Shown in pieces: positions 8,922 to 17,654 of a DNA stretch of 64,000 nt; position 1 is the first letter of the stretch; each line of letters starts with the position of its first letter. The DNA is from Saccharomonospora xinjiangensis XJ-54 (GTDB lineage Bacteria; Actinomycetota; Actinomycetes; Mycobacteriales; Pseudonocardiaceae): assembly GCF_000258175.1 (NCBI RefSeq), contig NZ_JH636049.1:3263482-3327481 (forward strand), written 5' to 3'. A model generated the notes under the pieces. That model did not search any database, was not told the DNA's origin, and saw nothing but the letters and a program-made list of their open reading frames with translations. A program made the translations under genes and the position numbers.

Positions 8922-10835
8922 GTGCCCACAGCCGCTGCTCAGAAAGTCCGCACCGACTTGCGCAACGTCGCCATCGTCGCGCACGTCGATCACGGTAAGA
9001 CGACTCTGGTCGATGCCATGCTGAGGCAGTCGGGGGCCTTCGCCGAACGCTCCGAGCCGGTCGAACGGGTCATGGACTCCGGAGAGCTGGAGCGCGAGAA
9101 GGGCATCACCATTCTCGCGAAGAACACCGCGATCCGCCGCAGCACGCCCGACGGCCCCGTCACGATCAACGTGATCGACACGCCGGGGCACGCCGACTTC
9201 GGCGGAGAGGTCGAGCGCGGTCTTGCCATGGTTGACGGAGTCGTGCTGCTGGTGGACGCCAGCGAGGGGCCGCTCCCGCAGACCCGGTTCGTGCTACGCA
9301 AGGCGCTCGCCGCGCAACTGCCGGTGATTCTCGTCGTCAACAAGGTGGATCGCTCCGACGCCAGGATCGCCGAGGTCGTCGAGGAGACCCACGACCTGTT
9401 GCTGGAACTCGCGGGTGAGATCGAGGGCATGGACGACGACGCGCTGGACGGCGTGTTGTCGATGCCGGTCGTCTACGCCGCCGCCCGAGCAGGGGTCGCC
9501 AGCCTGGAACGGCCCGCCGACGGCCAGCTTCCTGACGGGGAGAACCTGGACCCCCTCTTCGAGGTGCTGCTCGACCGCATCCCGGCCCCGCAGGCCGACC
9601 CGGACGCCCCGCTGCGGGCGCTCGTCACCAACCTCGACGCCTCCAGCTTCCTCGGCCGTATCGCCCTTATCCGTATCCACGCGGGACGGCTGCGCAAGGG
9701 GCAGACGGTCGCCTGGCTGCGTGAGGACGGTTCTGTGCAGAACGTCCGTATCTCCGAGCTGCTGGTCACCGAGGCGCTCACGCGCGTTCCCGCGGAGGAG
9801 GCGAGCGCAGGCGATCTCGTGGCCATCGCCGGTATTCCGGACATCACGATCGGGGACACGCTCGCCGACCGTGACCAGCCGGAGGCACTGCCCCGCATCA
9901 CGGTGGACGAGCCCGCGATCTCGATGACGTTCGGTGTCAACACCTCACCGCTCGCGGGACGTGGCGGCGGCGACAAGCTGACGGCGCGCCTGCTCAAGGC
10001 AAGGCTCGACGCGGAGCTGATCGGCAATGTCAGCATCCGCGTTCTGCCCACCGAGCGCCCAGACACGTGGGAGGTCCAGGGCCGTGGTGAGCTGGCGCTC
10101 GCCATCCTCGTGGAGACCATGCGGCGTGAGGGATTCGAACTGACCGTCGGTAAGCCGCAGGTGGTCACCCGTACCATCGACGGGAAGCTGCACGAGCCGT
10201 TCGAGCGGCTTTACGTGGACGCGCCGGAGGAGCATCTCGGAGCCATCACGCAGCTACTGGCGTCGCGCAAGGGACGGATGGAGAACCTGGACGGACACGG
10301 CACCGGGCGGGTCAAGCTCGAGTATGTGCTGCCGTCGAGGGGGCTGATCGGTTTCCGTACCGACTTCCTCACCGAGACCCGGGGCACGGGCATCGCGAAC
10401 CACATCTTCGAGGGTTACTTCCCGTGGGCAGGGGAGATCCGCACGCGGCACAGCGGTTCGCTCGTGGCCGACCGCTCGGGCCCGATCACCACGTACGCGC
10501 TGTTGCAGCTCGCCGATCGTGGGACCTTCTTCGTCGAACCCGGCGCCGAGGTCTACGAGGGCATGGTGGTGGGTGAGAACCCCAGGGCCGAGGACCTCGA
10601 CATCAACGTGACGAAGGAGAAGAAGCTCACGAACATGCGCTCGTCCACTGCCGACGAGCTGGAGCGCCTCGCGCGCCCGCGCACGCTGAACCTCGAGGAG
10701 GCGCTGGAGTTCTGCGCGGGTGACGAATGCGTCGAGGTGACTCCGAAGGCTGTGCGGGTGCGCAAGGTCGTCCTGGACTCCACACAGCGTGCCAAGGAGC
10801 GGTCCAAGGCTCGCAGCCGCGATCGCAACGCCTGA
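8922..10835 (+). CDS. typA: TypA/BipA ribosome-associated GTPase
   Basis: Translational GTPase of the EF-G family that acts on the ribosome under stress and in late subunit assembly. Length 637 residues, normal for the family. G1 is AHVDHGKTT near residue 21, the switch/G2 region includes [14 protein letters not shown]3 is [16 protein letters not shown]4 is NKVDRSDAR. Domain II begins near residue 220, and the EF-G III/V-like and TypA C-terminal domains follow ([20 protein letters not shown]). GTG 8922 with AGGGAG upstream matches the conserved N-terminus; the open frame extends to 8808 without support. Followed by lpqW, as I recall for mycobacteria. Confidence 0.95.
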   Translation: MPTAAAQKVRTDLRNVAIVAHVDHGKTTLVDAMLRQSGAFAERSEPVERVMDSGELEREKGITILAKNTAIRRSTPDGPVTINVIDTPGHADFGGEVERGLAMVDGVVLLVDASEGPLPQTRFVLRKALAAQLPVILVVNKVDRSDARIAEVVEETHDLLLELAGEIEGMDDDALDGVLSMPVVYAAARAGVASLERPADGQLPDGENLDPLFEVLLDRIPAPQADPDAPLRALVTNLDASSFLGRIALIRIHAGRLRKGQTVAWLREDGSVQNVRISELLVTEALTRVPAEEASAGDLVAIAGIPDITIGDTLADRDQPEALPRITVDEPAISMTFGVNTSPLAGRGGGDKLTARLLKARLDAELIGNVSIRVLPTERPDTWEVQGRGELALAILVETMRREGFELTVGKPQVVTRTIDGKLHEPFERLYVDAPEEHLGAITQLLASRKGRMENLDGHGTGRVKLEYVLPSRGLIGFRTDFLTETRGTGIANHIFEGYFPWAGEIRTRHSGSLVADRSGPITTYALLQLADRGTFFVEPGAEVYEGMVVGENPRAEDLDINVTKEKKLTNMRSSTADELERLARPRTLNLEEALEFCAGDECVEVTPKAVRVRKVVLDSTQRAKERSKARSRDRNA

Positions 10836-10870
10836 CCGGGTAGCCCGGCTCGCGTCGGTCGTTGACAGCG

Positions 10871-10900
10871 CCGTTGACGGGCGTTCGGCCCTGTCAACGG
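10871..10900 (+). terminator. Hairpin downstream of typA
   Basis: CCGTTGACGGG (10871-10881) pairs with CCCTGTCAACGG (10889-10900) with one bulged base and a 7-nt loop, 35 bp after the typA stop. There is no T-tract. A plausible typA terminator. Confidence 0.5.
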
Positions 10901-10906
10901 CCGCCC

Positions 10907-11010
10907 TTCGACTGCGTCCTTGGCAGCGCCCCTTGACAGCGCCCCTTGGCAGCGCCCCTTGACGTTGGCCCTCGACACTGGCCATTGACACTGGCCCTTG
11001 ACACCGGCGC
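10907..11010. repeat. 13-bp tandem repeat tract (eight units) between typA and lpqW
   Basis: Eight consecutive 13-bp units with consensus TTGACAGCGCCCC/TTGACACTGGCCC start at 10907, 10920, 10933, 10946, 10959, 10972, 10985 and 10998; the first is degenerate. The phase is exact with no indels. Each unit begins with a -35-like TTGAC-type hexamer. The tract lies in the roughly 350-bp non-coding gap before lpqW and ends about 175 bp upstream of the lpqW start. The rest of the gap (11011-11185) has no structure I can name. Confidence 0.8.
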
Positions 11011-11185
11011 GACGCGAGCTTGGGAGACTGGGGGAACCACACGGTCGGTCCGTGCGTCAGCCACACGGGGGAACGGTGACGGCTGATCGGTCGGTGACCG
11101 TGTCGCCGGATCGGCAGCCTCGAAGGCCACGGCACCATCGTTGTGCCTGGGGTGGACGGTGTCGAGCGAGCAGGGAGGCTGTGGC

Positions 11186-13111
11186 GTGCGAGCGAGCAGG
11201 GGCAGGGGGAGGCCGTGGACGGCCGTGCTGGTACTGGTGCTCGCAGGGGTGTTGACCGCGTGTTCGAACACCCCGCCCCCGCCTGTGGTGACCTCGCCCG
11301 TGTCCCCGTCGGCGCCGCTGCCGGGTGAGACCCCTTCGCAGATCGTGGCGGCGGTGGACGACATCGTCGGCGGCTACAACCCGCATTCCCTCGCCGACGC
11401 CTCGACGGTGACGACGGCGCTGTCGCAGTTGCTGTTGCCTTCCGTCTTCCGGCCGGACGTCGAGGGTGAGCTCACTCTCGACGACAGCCTCATGACGTCG
11501 GCTGAGGTGACGAGTGAGGACCCGTTCACGGTCGAGTACCGCATCCGTCCCGAGGCGTCGTGGTCTGATGGCGCGCCCATCGCTGTCGAGGACTTCTCCT
11601 ACCTCGCCGAAGCCATGAAATCCCAGCCGGGGGTGGCGAACTCCGCTGGTTACGAGCTGATCTCCTCGATCGAGCCCGGCGAGGGCGGGAAGCTCGTGAG
11701 GGTCATCTTCAGCAAGCCTTACCCCGGCTGGAAGACGCTGTTCTCGAACCTGCTTCCTGCCCATGTCTTCAAGGACGCACCGGGCGGCTGGCCTGCCGCG
11801 CTGGCCGACAACTTCCCCGCGTACGGCGGTCCTTTCGCGATCAAGAAGATCGACACCGCGAGGGGCGAGATCATCCTCGAACGCAACGAGCGTTACTGGG
11901 AGAAACCCGCGGCTGTCGATCGCATCGTGCTCCAGCGTTCCGAGGGGCCCGGTATGGTGTCGGCGCTGCGCAGCGGCAGCGCCCAGTTCACCCTCGGCGG
12001 GGTCAGCGGAGACACGCGGGCGCTTCTCGCCGACCTCGGTGACGAGGTCGCCCTGCACGCGGTGCCACAGCCGTACGTGGTGGACGTGGTGTTGCGACCG
12101 GTGGGGCCCGCGCTGGCGGATGACACGGTGCGGGAGGCGATCGCGGCGCTGATCGACCGCAACGCGCTGATCGAGGAGGGCACGAAGGGTGGCGACTCGG
12201 CGGACCTGCGGGCCAGTGCGCAGGTGCTGCCACCGTCGTCCGACAAGTACGCGCACACGATCCCTGGTTCCGGGCCGCCGCTGGAACGCGATGCCAGGCG
12301 CGCCTACCGGTTGCTTGCCGAGGCAGGGTATGAGCGGAAAGCGGGAAGCTGGGTCGATGAGGAGGGCAGGGCACTCTCCCTCGTGGTGGCCTCGCCGGGG
12401 CAGAAACAGCCGTACGGGCGGATCGCGGAGGCACTGACCGAGCAGCTGATCGCGGAAGGCATCGAGGCCACCGCGGTGCAGCCACCGGCGCGGGAACTCT
12501 TCGGTTCGGCGCTGGCCGCTCCCGTGGACCTCGACGGTGGTGCCGCAGGCGAACCCGCACCGACCAACGGCCAGGTTGGCATCGACATCGCGGTGATCCC
12601 GAGGGCGGTCAGCGTTGATTCTGCCACGACAGCCGCCTCCTGGTTCTCCTGCCCCGCCGCGGCGCAGGACGACGCCGCAGGAGACGGCGCGGGCGACACC
12701 GAGGACGGGAAGGACGGCGGGGACGAAGGGGACACGGGGAACGACAGCGGCAGCTCCTCGTCGGCAGCGTCGGATTCGTCGAAGACGGACACGCCAGAGT
12801 CGTCCACAGCATCCACTGGGGAAGCGGGAGCGAACACCCCGGACACCGGTCTCGTGGTGCCCGCGAATCCCGCGGGCTTCTGCGATCCGGAGGTGCAGTC
12901 CGCTCTCGATGCCGCGTTGACGGGTGAGACCCCGTTGAAGCAGAGCCTCGCCGAGGTCGAACCGGAGGTGTGGGACCAGAACGTCTCCATCCCGCTGTTC
13001 CAGCTCGCCGACACTCTTGCTGTGGGCTCAGGTGCGTCCGGAGTGACGCCGGGACCTGCGCTGACCGGCCCATTCTCCTCCGCTGTCAACTGGACCCGCG
13101 CTCCTCGCTAG
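11186..13111 (+). CDS. lpqW: LpqW-like lipoprotein (family 5 solute-binding fold)
   Basis: Predicted lipoprotein of 641 residues: signal peptide with lipobox VLTAC near residue 28, then a peptide-binding-protein (SBP_bac_5) fold with SWSDGAPIAVEDFSY and YGGPFAIKKID. GTG 11186 has GGGAGG seven bases upstream. In mycobacteria LpqW regulates phosphatidylinositol mannoside/lipoarabinomannan synthesis, and its gene follows typA, as here; the symbol rests on that synteny and fold. Residues about 486-565 are a low-complexity insertion rich in Asp, Gly, Ser and Glu, absent from ordinary binding proteins. The neighbouring OppA-like gene at 13.4 kb is a recognisable paralogue. Confidence 0.75.
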   Translation: MRASRGRGRPWTAVLVLVLAGVLTACSNTPPPPVVTSPVSPSAPLPGETPSQIVAAVDDIVGGYNPHSLADASTVTTALSQLLLPSVFRPDVEGELTLDDSLMTSAEVTSEDPFTVEYRIRPEASWSDGAPIAVEDFSYLAEAMKSQPGVANSAGYELISSIEPGEGGKLVRVIFSKPYPGWKTLFSNLLPAHVFKDAPGGWPAALADNFPAYGGPFAIKKIDTARGEIILERNERYWEKPAAVDRIVLQRSEGPGMVSALRSGSAQFTLGGVSGDTRALLADLGDEVALHAVPQPYVVDVVLRPVGPALADDTVREAIAALIDRNALIEEGTKGGDSADLRASAQVLPPSSDKYAHTIPGSGPPLERDARRAYRLLAEAGYERKAGSWVDEEGRALSLVVASPGQKQPYGRIAEALTEQLIAEGIEATAVQPPARELFGSALAAPVDLDGGAAGEPAPTNGQVGIDIAVIPRAVSVDSATTAASWFSCPAAAQDDAAGDGAGDTEDGKDGGDEGDTGNDSGSSSSAASDSSKTDTPESSTASTGEAGANTPDTGLVVPANPAGFCDPEVQSALDAALTGETPLKQSLAEVEPEVWDQNVSIPLFQLADTLAVGSGASGVTPGPALTGPFSSAVNWTRAPR

Positions 13112-13174
13112 CGCCGCCCTTACCACAGCAATCGGACGCTCGTCGGCCATCGACTCTCAGCCCCGGTTGGTTGT

Positions 13175-13202
13175 ACAGTGACTGATCACACGTTGTCACT
13201 GT
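13175..13202. promoter_or_regulatory. Inverted repeat upstream of the oligopeptide-binding protein gene
   Basis: ACAGTGAC (13175-13182) and GTCACTGT (13195-13202) are perfect inverted arms with a 12-bp spacer. They are followed by TAGATA at 13219-13224, a possible -10 hexamer, with TTGTCA 20 bp further upstream as a poorly spaced -35. The arrangement suggests an operator at the promoter of the gene at 13404. Confidence 0.4.
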
Positions 13203-13227
13203 TGTATGTTTCGTTCGCTAGATAGAT

Positions 13228-13244
13228 GTCACCCTTTGGTCACG
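13228..13244 (+). promoter_or_regulatory. Candidate MtrA-type direct repeat box
   Basis: GTCACC-CTTTG-GTCACG is a head-to-tail repeat with 11-bp period that resembles the GTNACC-N5-GTNACC consensus I recall for actinobacterial MtrA. It lies just downstream of the TAGATA candidate -10 and 160 bp before the binding-protein gene. mtrA itself is at 39.5 kb in this window. One base of the second half-site deviates. Confidence 0.35.
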
Positions 13245-13332
13245 ATCCCGCCAGAAGTACTGACCGATGGTGGTCATCCTTCTTAGCGTTCCCCCGCAGT
13301 GCGCCAATCGAGTGTGATGGGCGTGTCATAAG

Positions 13333-13375
13333 CTCCGGCGCTAACCGGAGAGTTGGGTCCCACCGTGGAAGACCC
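13333..13375 (+). promoter_or_regulatory. Two leader hairpins upstream of the binding-protein gene
   Basis: CTCCGG/CCGGAG (13333-13338 with 13345-13350) and GGGTC/GACCC (13355-13359 with 13371-13375, enclosing CCA-CCG-TGG) form two short consecutive stem-loops ending 28 bp before the start codon. They may stabilise or regulate the message. No known riboswitch class was recognised. Confidence 0.35.
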
Positions 13376-13403
13376 GGGACTCAGTGCTAGGAGGGCACAC
13401 GTA

Positions 13404-15170
13404 ATGAGGAGATCGAAAGCCATCTCCGCGTGGTCGATGCTCGCCGCGTCAGCGCTCGTGCTGAGCGCGTGCGGCGGGGGCGGCGACAACGCGGCGGATG
13501 AGAACAGCGGCTCGACCGTCGATGCCAAGAGCTTGGCGGAGGGCAAGGCGCAGGAGGGTGACACCTTCAAGCTCGCCGACGTCCCTGAGATGGACCCCGT
13601 CACGGTGGCCATCGACGAGGGCTTCTCCGCCTACAACAACAACACCGCGGACGCCAACAGCTCGTATAACAACTACGTGCTGACCAGCGTCATCACCGGT
13701 CCTACTATCCTCGACGGCAACAACAAGGTCCTGCTCAACGGCGATGTGATGGAGTCCGTGGAGGTCACCTCCGAGGACCCGTTCACCGTCGAGTGGAAGA
13801 TGAAGCAGGGCGTCAAGTGGTCCGACGGTGACACGTGGGACTGCCGCGAGTTCTACCTCGCGTGGCTCTCCAGCTCCGGCACGACCAAGGAGTTCAACTC
13901 CGCCTCCACCACGGGCTACGAACTCATGACGCCCGAGTGTGTTGACGACTACACCTTCAAGGCCGAGTTCAGCGAGCCTTACCTCGACTACATGGGCATG
14001 TTCGCCGACGTGCGTCTCATGCCGGCGCACATCATCGAGAAGGAAGTCGGCATCTCCGACATCCGCGAGGTGGAGCCGAAGTCGAAGGAAGCCAAGAAGG
14101 TCGCCGAGTACTGGGCTGGCGAGTGGAAGGGCTTCAAGGCCGAGACTATGCCCGGCTCCGGCCCCTACAAGATCAAGTCCTTCGACCGGAACTCCGAGAC
14201 GGTCGTTCTGGAGAAGAACCCGAACTGGATCGGCGCCAAGGGTGGCCCCAAGGAAGTCACGGTCCGGGCGATCCCTGACACCAAGGCCATGGCCACCGCG
14301 CTGCAGAACGGTGAGATCGACGTCGCCGCGTCAACGCAGCCGGACGCCACAGCCGCCGACACCCTGAAGAACCTGGCCTCGCAGGGCGTGAAGTACGCCT
14401 CCGCGCCGCAGCTCACCTACGAGCACCTCGACCTGAACTTCAAGCGCATCTTCGCCGACGACGCCGCTCGCAAGGCGTTCTTCCAGGTCGTGGACCGCGA
14501 GGAGATCGTCAACAAGCTGCTGAAGCCGGTGCAGGCCGACGCCAAGCCGCTGGGCAGCATCGTCTTCTTCAGCACGGAGGAAGGCTACGAGGACCGCTAC
14601 AGCGACAAGATGAACAAGGGCCCCGAGGCCGCGGCCAAGACCCTCGAAGAGGGCGGGTGGAAGAAGGGCGCCGACGGCATCTACGCCAAGGACGGCAAGA
14701 GGTTCTCGGTGTCGATCTCGCACAACGAGAACGCCCGCCGCAGCCAGACGGTGGAGATCATCCAGTCGCAGGCCCGTGAGGCCGGCATCGAGATCAAGGA
14801 CGACACCGACCCGAACTTCCTCAAGGGCCGTGTTGACAAGGGCGACTACGACATCGCCCTCTTCGGCTGGTCGTCACAGCCGTTCAAGGCCGAGTCCAAG
14901 GCCATCTACATCACCGGCGGTGGCCAGAACTGGCAGGGTTTGAGCGACCCGAAGATCGACGAGGCGTACGAGAAGGCGACCTCGGCGACCAAGAGGGAAG
15001 ACGCGGTGAAGAACTACATCGCGGCCGACGAGGCGCTCGCGGAGAACTACGCGACCGTCCCGCTGTTCGAGACGCCGTCGATGTGGGCTTTCCGTGGTAT
15101 CGACCGCGTGTACATGCAGTCGTACAACGGTGCTCTGTGGAACGTCGGGGAGTGGGAGGCCGCCGAGTAA
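13404..15170 (+). CDS. Oligopeptide ABC transporter substrate-binding lipoprotein
   Basis: Secreted lipoprotein of 588 residues that should deliver peptides (or a similar ligand) to the permeases that follow. Signal peptide with lipobox VLSAC near residue 23; the family 5 binding fold includes VKWSDGDTWDCREF, GSGPYKIKSFDRN and a C-terminal YATVPLFETPSMWAF. ATG 13404 has a GGAGGG Shine-Dalgarno. Codon use is extremely biased (Lys AAG, Asn AAC, Ala GCC), as in highly expressed genes. A strong hairpin after the stop probably keeps the binding protein more abundant than the permeases. Substrate class inferred from family. Confidence 0.88.
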   Translation: MRRSKAISAWSMLAASALVLSACGGGGDNAADENSGSTVDAKSLAEGKAQEGDTFKLADVPEMDPVTVAIDEGFSAYNNNTADANSSYNNYVLTSVITGPTILDGNNKVLLNGDVMESVEVTSEDPFTVEWKMKQGVKWSDGDTWDCREFYLAWLSSSGTTKEFNSASTTGYELMTPECVDDYTFKAEFSEPYLDYMGMFADVRLMPAHIIEKEVGISDIREVEPKSKEAKKVAEYWAGEWKGFKAETMPGSGPYKIKSFDRNSETVVLEKNPNWIGAKGGPKEVTVRAIPDTKAMATALQNGEIDVAASTQPDATAADTLKNLASQGVKYASAPQLTYEHLDLNFKRIFADDAARKAFFQVVDREEIVNKLLKPVQADAKPLGSIVFFSTEEGYEDRYSDKMNKGPEAAAKTLEEGGWKKGADGIYAKDGKRFSVSISHNENARRSQTVEIIQSQAREAGIEIKDDTDPNFLKGRVDKGDYDIALFGWSSQPFKAESKAIYITGGGQNWQGLSDPKIDEAYEKATSATKREDAVKNYIAADEALAENYATVPLFETPSMWAFRGIDRVYMQSYNGALWNVGEWEAAE

Positions 15171-15205
15171 TCGGCCCCTCTCACGTCACCGGCTGACGTC
15201 TGACC

Positions 15206-15241
15206 CCGTCGGGGACCGGCCATCACACCGGTCCCCGACGG
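15206..15241 (+). terminator. Strong hairpin between binding protein and permease genes
   Basis: CCGTCGGGGACCGG (15206-15219) pairs perfectly with CCGGTCCCCGACGG (15228-15241), a 14-bp stem with an 8-nt loop. It probably acts as a partial terminator or 3' stabiliser within the operon. Confidence 0.7.
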
Positions 15242-15340
15242 CCGACGTTAGTAGCTGTTCACGCGAACCCGAACCCCACTACCGTGGCGCGGGACGGTGA
15301 CGAAATAATTCCGGGCGATCCCGGGACTAGGAGCAAGTCG

Positions 15341-16357
15341 TTGAACCTGGTTTTCTACATCCTTCGCCGTCTGGCGATCTCGATTCCGATCCTGCTGATC
15401 GGAAGCTTTCTGGTCTTCGTGATGGTGGCCGGTGCGGGCGACCCTCTCGCGGAGCTACGTACCCAGCCGAACATCAATCAGGAGTCCATCGACGCGATCG
15501 CTCATCAGCTAGGGCTGGACAAACCGCTGATTCCCAGGTACTTCGACTGGCTCGGCGGGTTCCTGACCGGTGACTGGGGGATCTCGATCGCCCAGGGCTC
15601 GGCCATGGAGCCGGTGTTCCCGAAGATCATGAGCGCCTTCTGGGTGTCGATCCAGCTGATCCTCGGCGCCGAGATCCTCGCCGTGATCCTCGGTGTCGCC
15701 GTCGGTCTGCTGGCCGCGGTGAAGCAGTACAGCCTCATCGACTACACGGCCACCGCGCTGGCGTTCCTGTTCTTCTCGATGCCGATCTTCTGCGTCGCCA
15801 TCGTGCTGAAGATCTACGCGATCGACCTCAACGTGGTGATCAACAACCTCGGCCTCAGCGACGTGTTCGGCAATCCGTTCCTGCGAACGACGAGCCCGGA
15901 GACCCTGGAAGCCGATGGTTTCGGGGACTTCGTCGTCAAGTACACCGGCGCGTTCCTGCTGCCGACACTGTCCATCATGTTCATCAGCTTCGCGGCGTAC
16001 AGCCGGTTCCAGCGGGCCTCGATGCTGGAGACGCTGAACATGGACTACGTGCGGACCGCGCGCGCGAAGGGTCTCACCGAGCGGCGCGTCATCATGAAGC
16101 ACGCCTTCCGCAACGCGCTGATCCCGACGACCACGCTGTTCTCCGTGAACTTCGTGACCGTCGTGACGGGTGCCGTCATCACAGAGCGGGTGTTCAACTG
16201 GAACGGCATGGGCGCTGTGCTCGTCGAGGCCGTGAACAAGAACGACCCGAACGTGATGATGGGCTGGGTCGTGGTGATCTCCATTGCCGTGATCATCGCG
16301 AACCTGATCGCGGACTTGTTGTACGGCATTCTGGACCCGAGGATTCGCGTTGGCTGA
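15341..16357 (+). CDS. Oligopeptide ABC transporter permease, DppB/OppB type
   Basis: Inner-membrane permease of 338 residues. It starts with the family's conserved YILRRLAISIPILLIGSFLV first transmembrane helix and contains the EAA loop as YVRTARAKGLTERRVIMKHA near residue 230, followed by FRNALIPTTT. TTG 15341 has AGGAG eight to nine bases upstream and matches the family N-terminus, so it is preferred over the earlier open frame. An insert of about 40 residues after the third helix (near NLGLSDVFGNPFL) is larger than in E. coli DppB. Overlaps the next permease by 8 bp. Confidence 0.9.
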   Translation: MNLVFYILRRLAISIPILLIGSFLVFVMVAGAGDPLAELRTQPNINQESIDAIAHQLGLDKPLIPRYFDWLGGFLTGDWGISIAQGSAMEPVFPKIMSAFWVSIQLILGAEILAVILGVAVGLLAAVKQYSLIDYTATALAFLFFSMPIFCVAIVLKIYAIDLNVVINNLGLSDVFGNPFLRTTSPETLEADGFGDFVVKYTGAFLLPTLSIMFISFAAYSRFQRASMLETLNMDYVRTARAKGLTERRVIMKHAFRNALIPTTTLFSVNFVTVVTGAVITERVFNWNGMGAVLVEAVNKNDPNVMMGWVVVISIAVIIANLIADLLYGILDPRIRVG

Positions 16358-17291
16358 CATGAACTCGCTTGTGACCGGCGCCGAAACCGGTAGCAAGCCA
16401 CCGATTTCCGAAGGCGAACTGAGCAACGAGGCTCTGCCGGAGCCGCGCAGTCAGGGCGCGCTCGTCCTGCGCAAGTTCCTGCGGCACAAGCTCGCGATGG
16501 TCAGCGTCGGCATGCTGTTGCTGATCACGCTCGTGGCGCTGATCATGCCGATGTTCTGGCCGCACGACTACTGGGACTCGTCGTTCCCGTCGTTCGCCGA
16601 ACCGAGTGCCGAACACCCGCTCGGCACCACGCAGGTCGGCAAGGACATGGTGTCGCAGATTCTGCGCGGCACGCAGTACTCGCTGCTCATCGCCATCACC
16701 GTGTCACTCGTGGCGACGTTCATCGGTGTCGTGCTCGGCGCGTTCGCCGGGTACATGGGAGGTTTCGCCGACTCGGCCATCTCCCGCCTCACCGACCTGT
16801 TCCTGATCATCCCGGCGATCGCGGCCGCCGCGATCCTGGTGAAGGTGTTCAGCGGCAGCTGGTGGGTCGTTGCCGTGGTGCTCGCCGGATTCGCGTGGAT
16901 GCCCATCGTGCGTATCACCCGAGCCGAGGCGATGTCGCTGTCGCAACGAGAGTTCGTCGAGGCGGCAAGGGCGTCGGGCGCGGGTACGGGGCGCATCGTC
17001 TTCAAACACCTCGTGCCCAACATGGTCGGCACGATCACCGTCAACGCCACGCTCGCCGTCGCGCAGGCGGTGCTGGCCGAGGCGGCTCTGTCGTTCATCG
17101 GTCTCGGTGTGAAGCCGCCGGACACCTCGCTCGGTCGCGTGATCTCGGAGAACTACGCGCAGATGACGGGACGTCCCTGGCTGTTCTTCGGGCCGTTCGT
17201 CGTGCTGGTGCTGATCTCGCTGTCGATCAACTTCATCGGTGACGGTCTTCGTGACGCCTTCGACCCGCGTCAGCGGAAGGTCAAGGCGTAG
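16350..17291 (+). CDS. Oligopeptide ABC transporter permease, DppC/OppC type
   Basis: Second permease of the peptide importer, 313 residues. A cytoplasmic N-terminal tail of about 45 residues precedes the OppC-type first helix (LVLRKFLRHKLAMVSVGMLL). The EAA loop is YVEAARASGA-like: REFVEAARASGAGTGRIVFK near residue 205. The TTG at 16350 overlaps the previous gene by 8 bp; ATG 16359, one base after the upstream TGA, is an equally good start. The permease pair is followed by a hairpin, and the ATPase gene lies downstream on the opposite strand. Confidence 0.9.
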   Translation: MADMNSLVTGAETGSKPPISEGELSNEALPEPRSQGALVLRKFLRHKLAMVSVGMLLLITLVALIMPMFWPHDYWDSSFPSFAEPSAEHPLGTTQVGKDMVSQILRGTQYSLLIAITVSLVATFIGVVLGAFAGYMGGFADSAISRLTDLFLIIPAIAAAAILVKVFSGSWWVVAVVLAGFAWMPIVRITRAEAMSLSQREFVEAARASGAGTGRIVFKHLVPNMVGTITVNATLAVAQAVLAEAALSFIGLGVKPPDTSLGRVISENYAQMTGRPWLFFGPFVVLVLISLSINFIGDGLRDAFDPRQRKVKA

Positions 17292-17313
17292 CGGCAAGTT
17301 CGTCGGCCCCGTC

Positions 17314-17360
17314 ACGAAGGGGGAGTGTCCTCGCACGAGCGAGAGATGCTCCCCCTTCGT
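17314..17360 (+). terminator. Compound hairpin after the permease genes
   Basis: ACGAAGGGGGAG (17314-17325) pairs perfectly with CTCCCCCTTCGT (17349-17360). The 23-nt loop holds a smaller stem CTCGC-ACGA-GCGAG. Likely terminator of the permease operon. Confidence 0.7.
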
Positions 17361-17362
17361 CA

Positions 17363-17580
17363 TACCACCGTGTCCGCACTTCTTGCGCGGGTGTCTGCAT
17401 TCTGTGGACGGCAGCATGCAAGCGGCGCGGGTCCGTAGTCCTTGTGCTTCCTCGCCTCTCGGGGCCGTATGTACGGCAACTGCGGACACGCGTACGAGAA
17501 CTGCGGACACGCGTACGAGAACTGCGGACACGCGTACGAGAACTGCGGACACGCGTGCGAGAAGTGCGGACACGGCGGTA
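17363..17580. repeat. 21-bp repeat array with inverted copies
   Basis: Four tandem 21-bp units of AACTGCGGACACGCGTACGAG start at 17478, 17499, 17520 and 17541 (the last has GTGCGAG), followed by a partial unit from 17562. About 100 bp upstream, two diverged copies lie in the opposite orientation (about 17370-17410). The outer arms 17363-17383 and 17560-17580 are inverted repeats identical at 20 of 21 positions. Because 21 is a multiple of three, one frame (17442-17642) would encode four NCGHAYE/NCGHACE heptads, but nothing else supports translation. The array fills most of the 363-bp gap between the permease and ATPase genes. I suspect a dispersed extragenic repeat family; a genome search is needed. 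Confidence 0.85.
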
Positions 17581-17589
17581 CGGACACGG

Positions 17590-17623
17590 GAAAGGGGCGG
17601 CACCGTGCGGTGCCGCCCCTTTC
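17590..17623. terminator. Strong hairpin downstream of the fused ATPase gene
   Basis: GAAAGGGGCGGCACC (17590-17604) and GGTGCCGCCCCTTTC (17609-17623) form a perfect 15-bp stem with a 4-nt loop, 32 bp beyond the stop of the minus-strand ATPase gene. On the minus strand the stem is followed by CCGTG rather than a T-run. Confidence 0.8.
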
Positions 17624-17654
17624 GGGCTCTACGGGCTCGTGAGGAGCTTTCCGG

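Noticed and set aside
17478..17576. CRISPR array
   Set aside because: The 21-bp units are directly contiguous with no spacers, and no cas genes are present.
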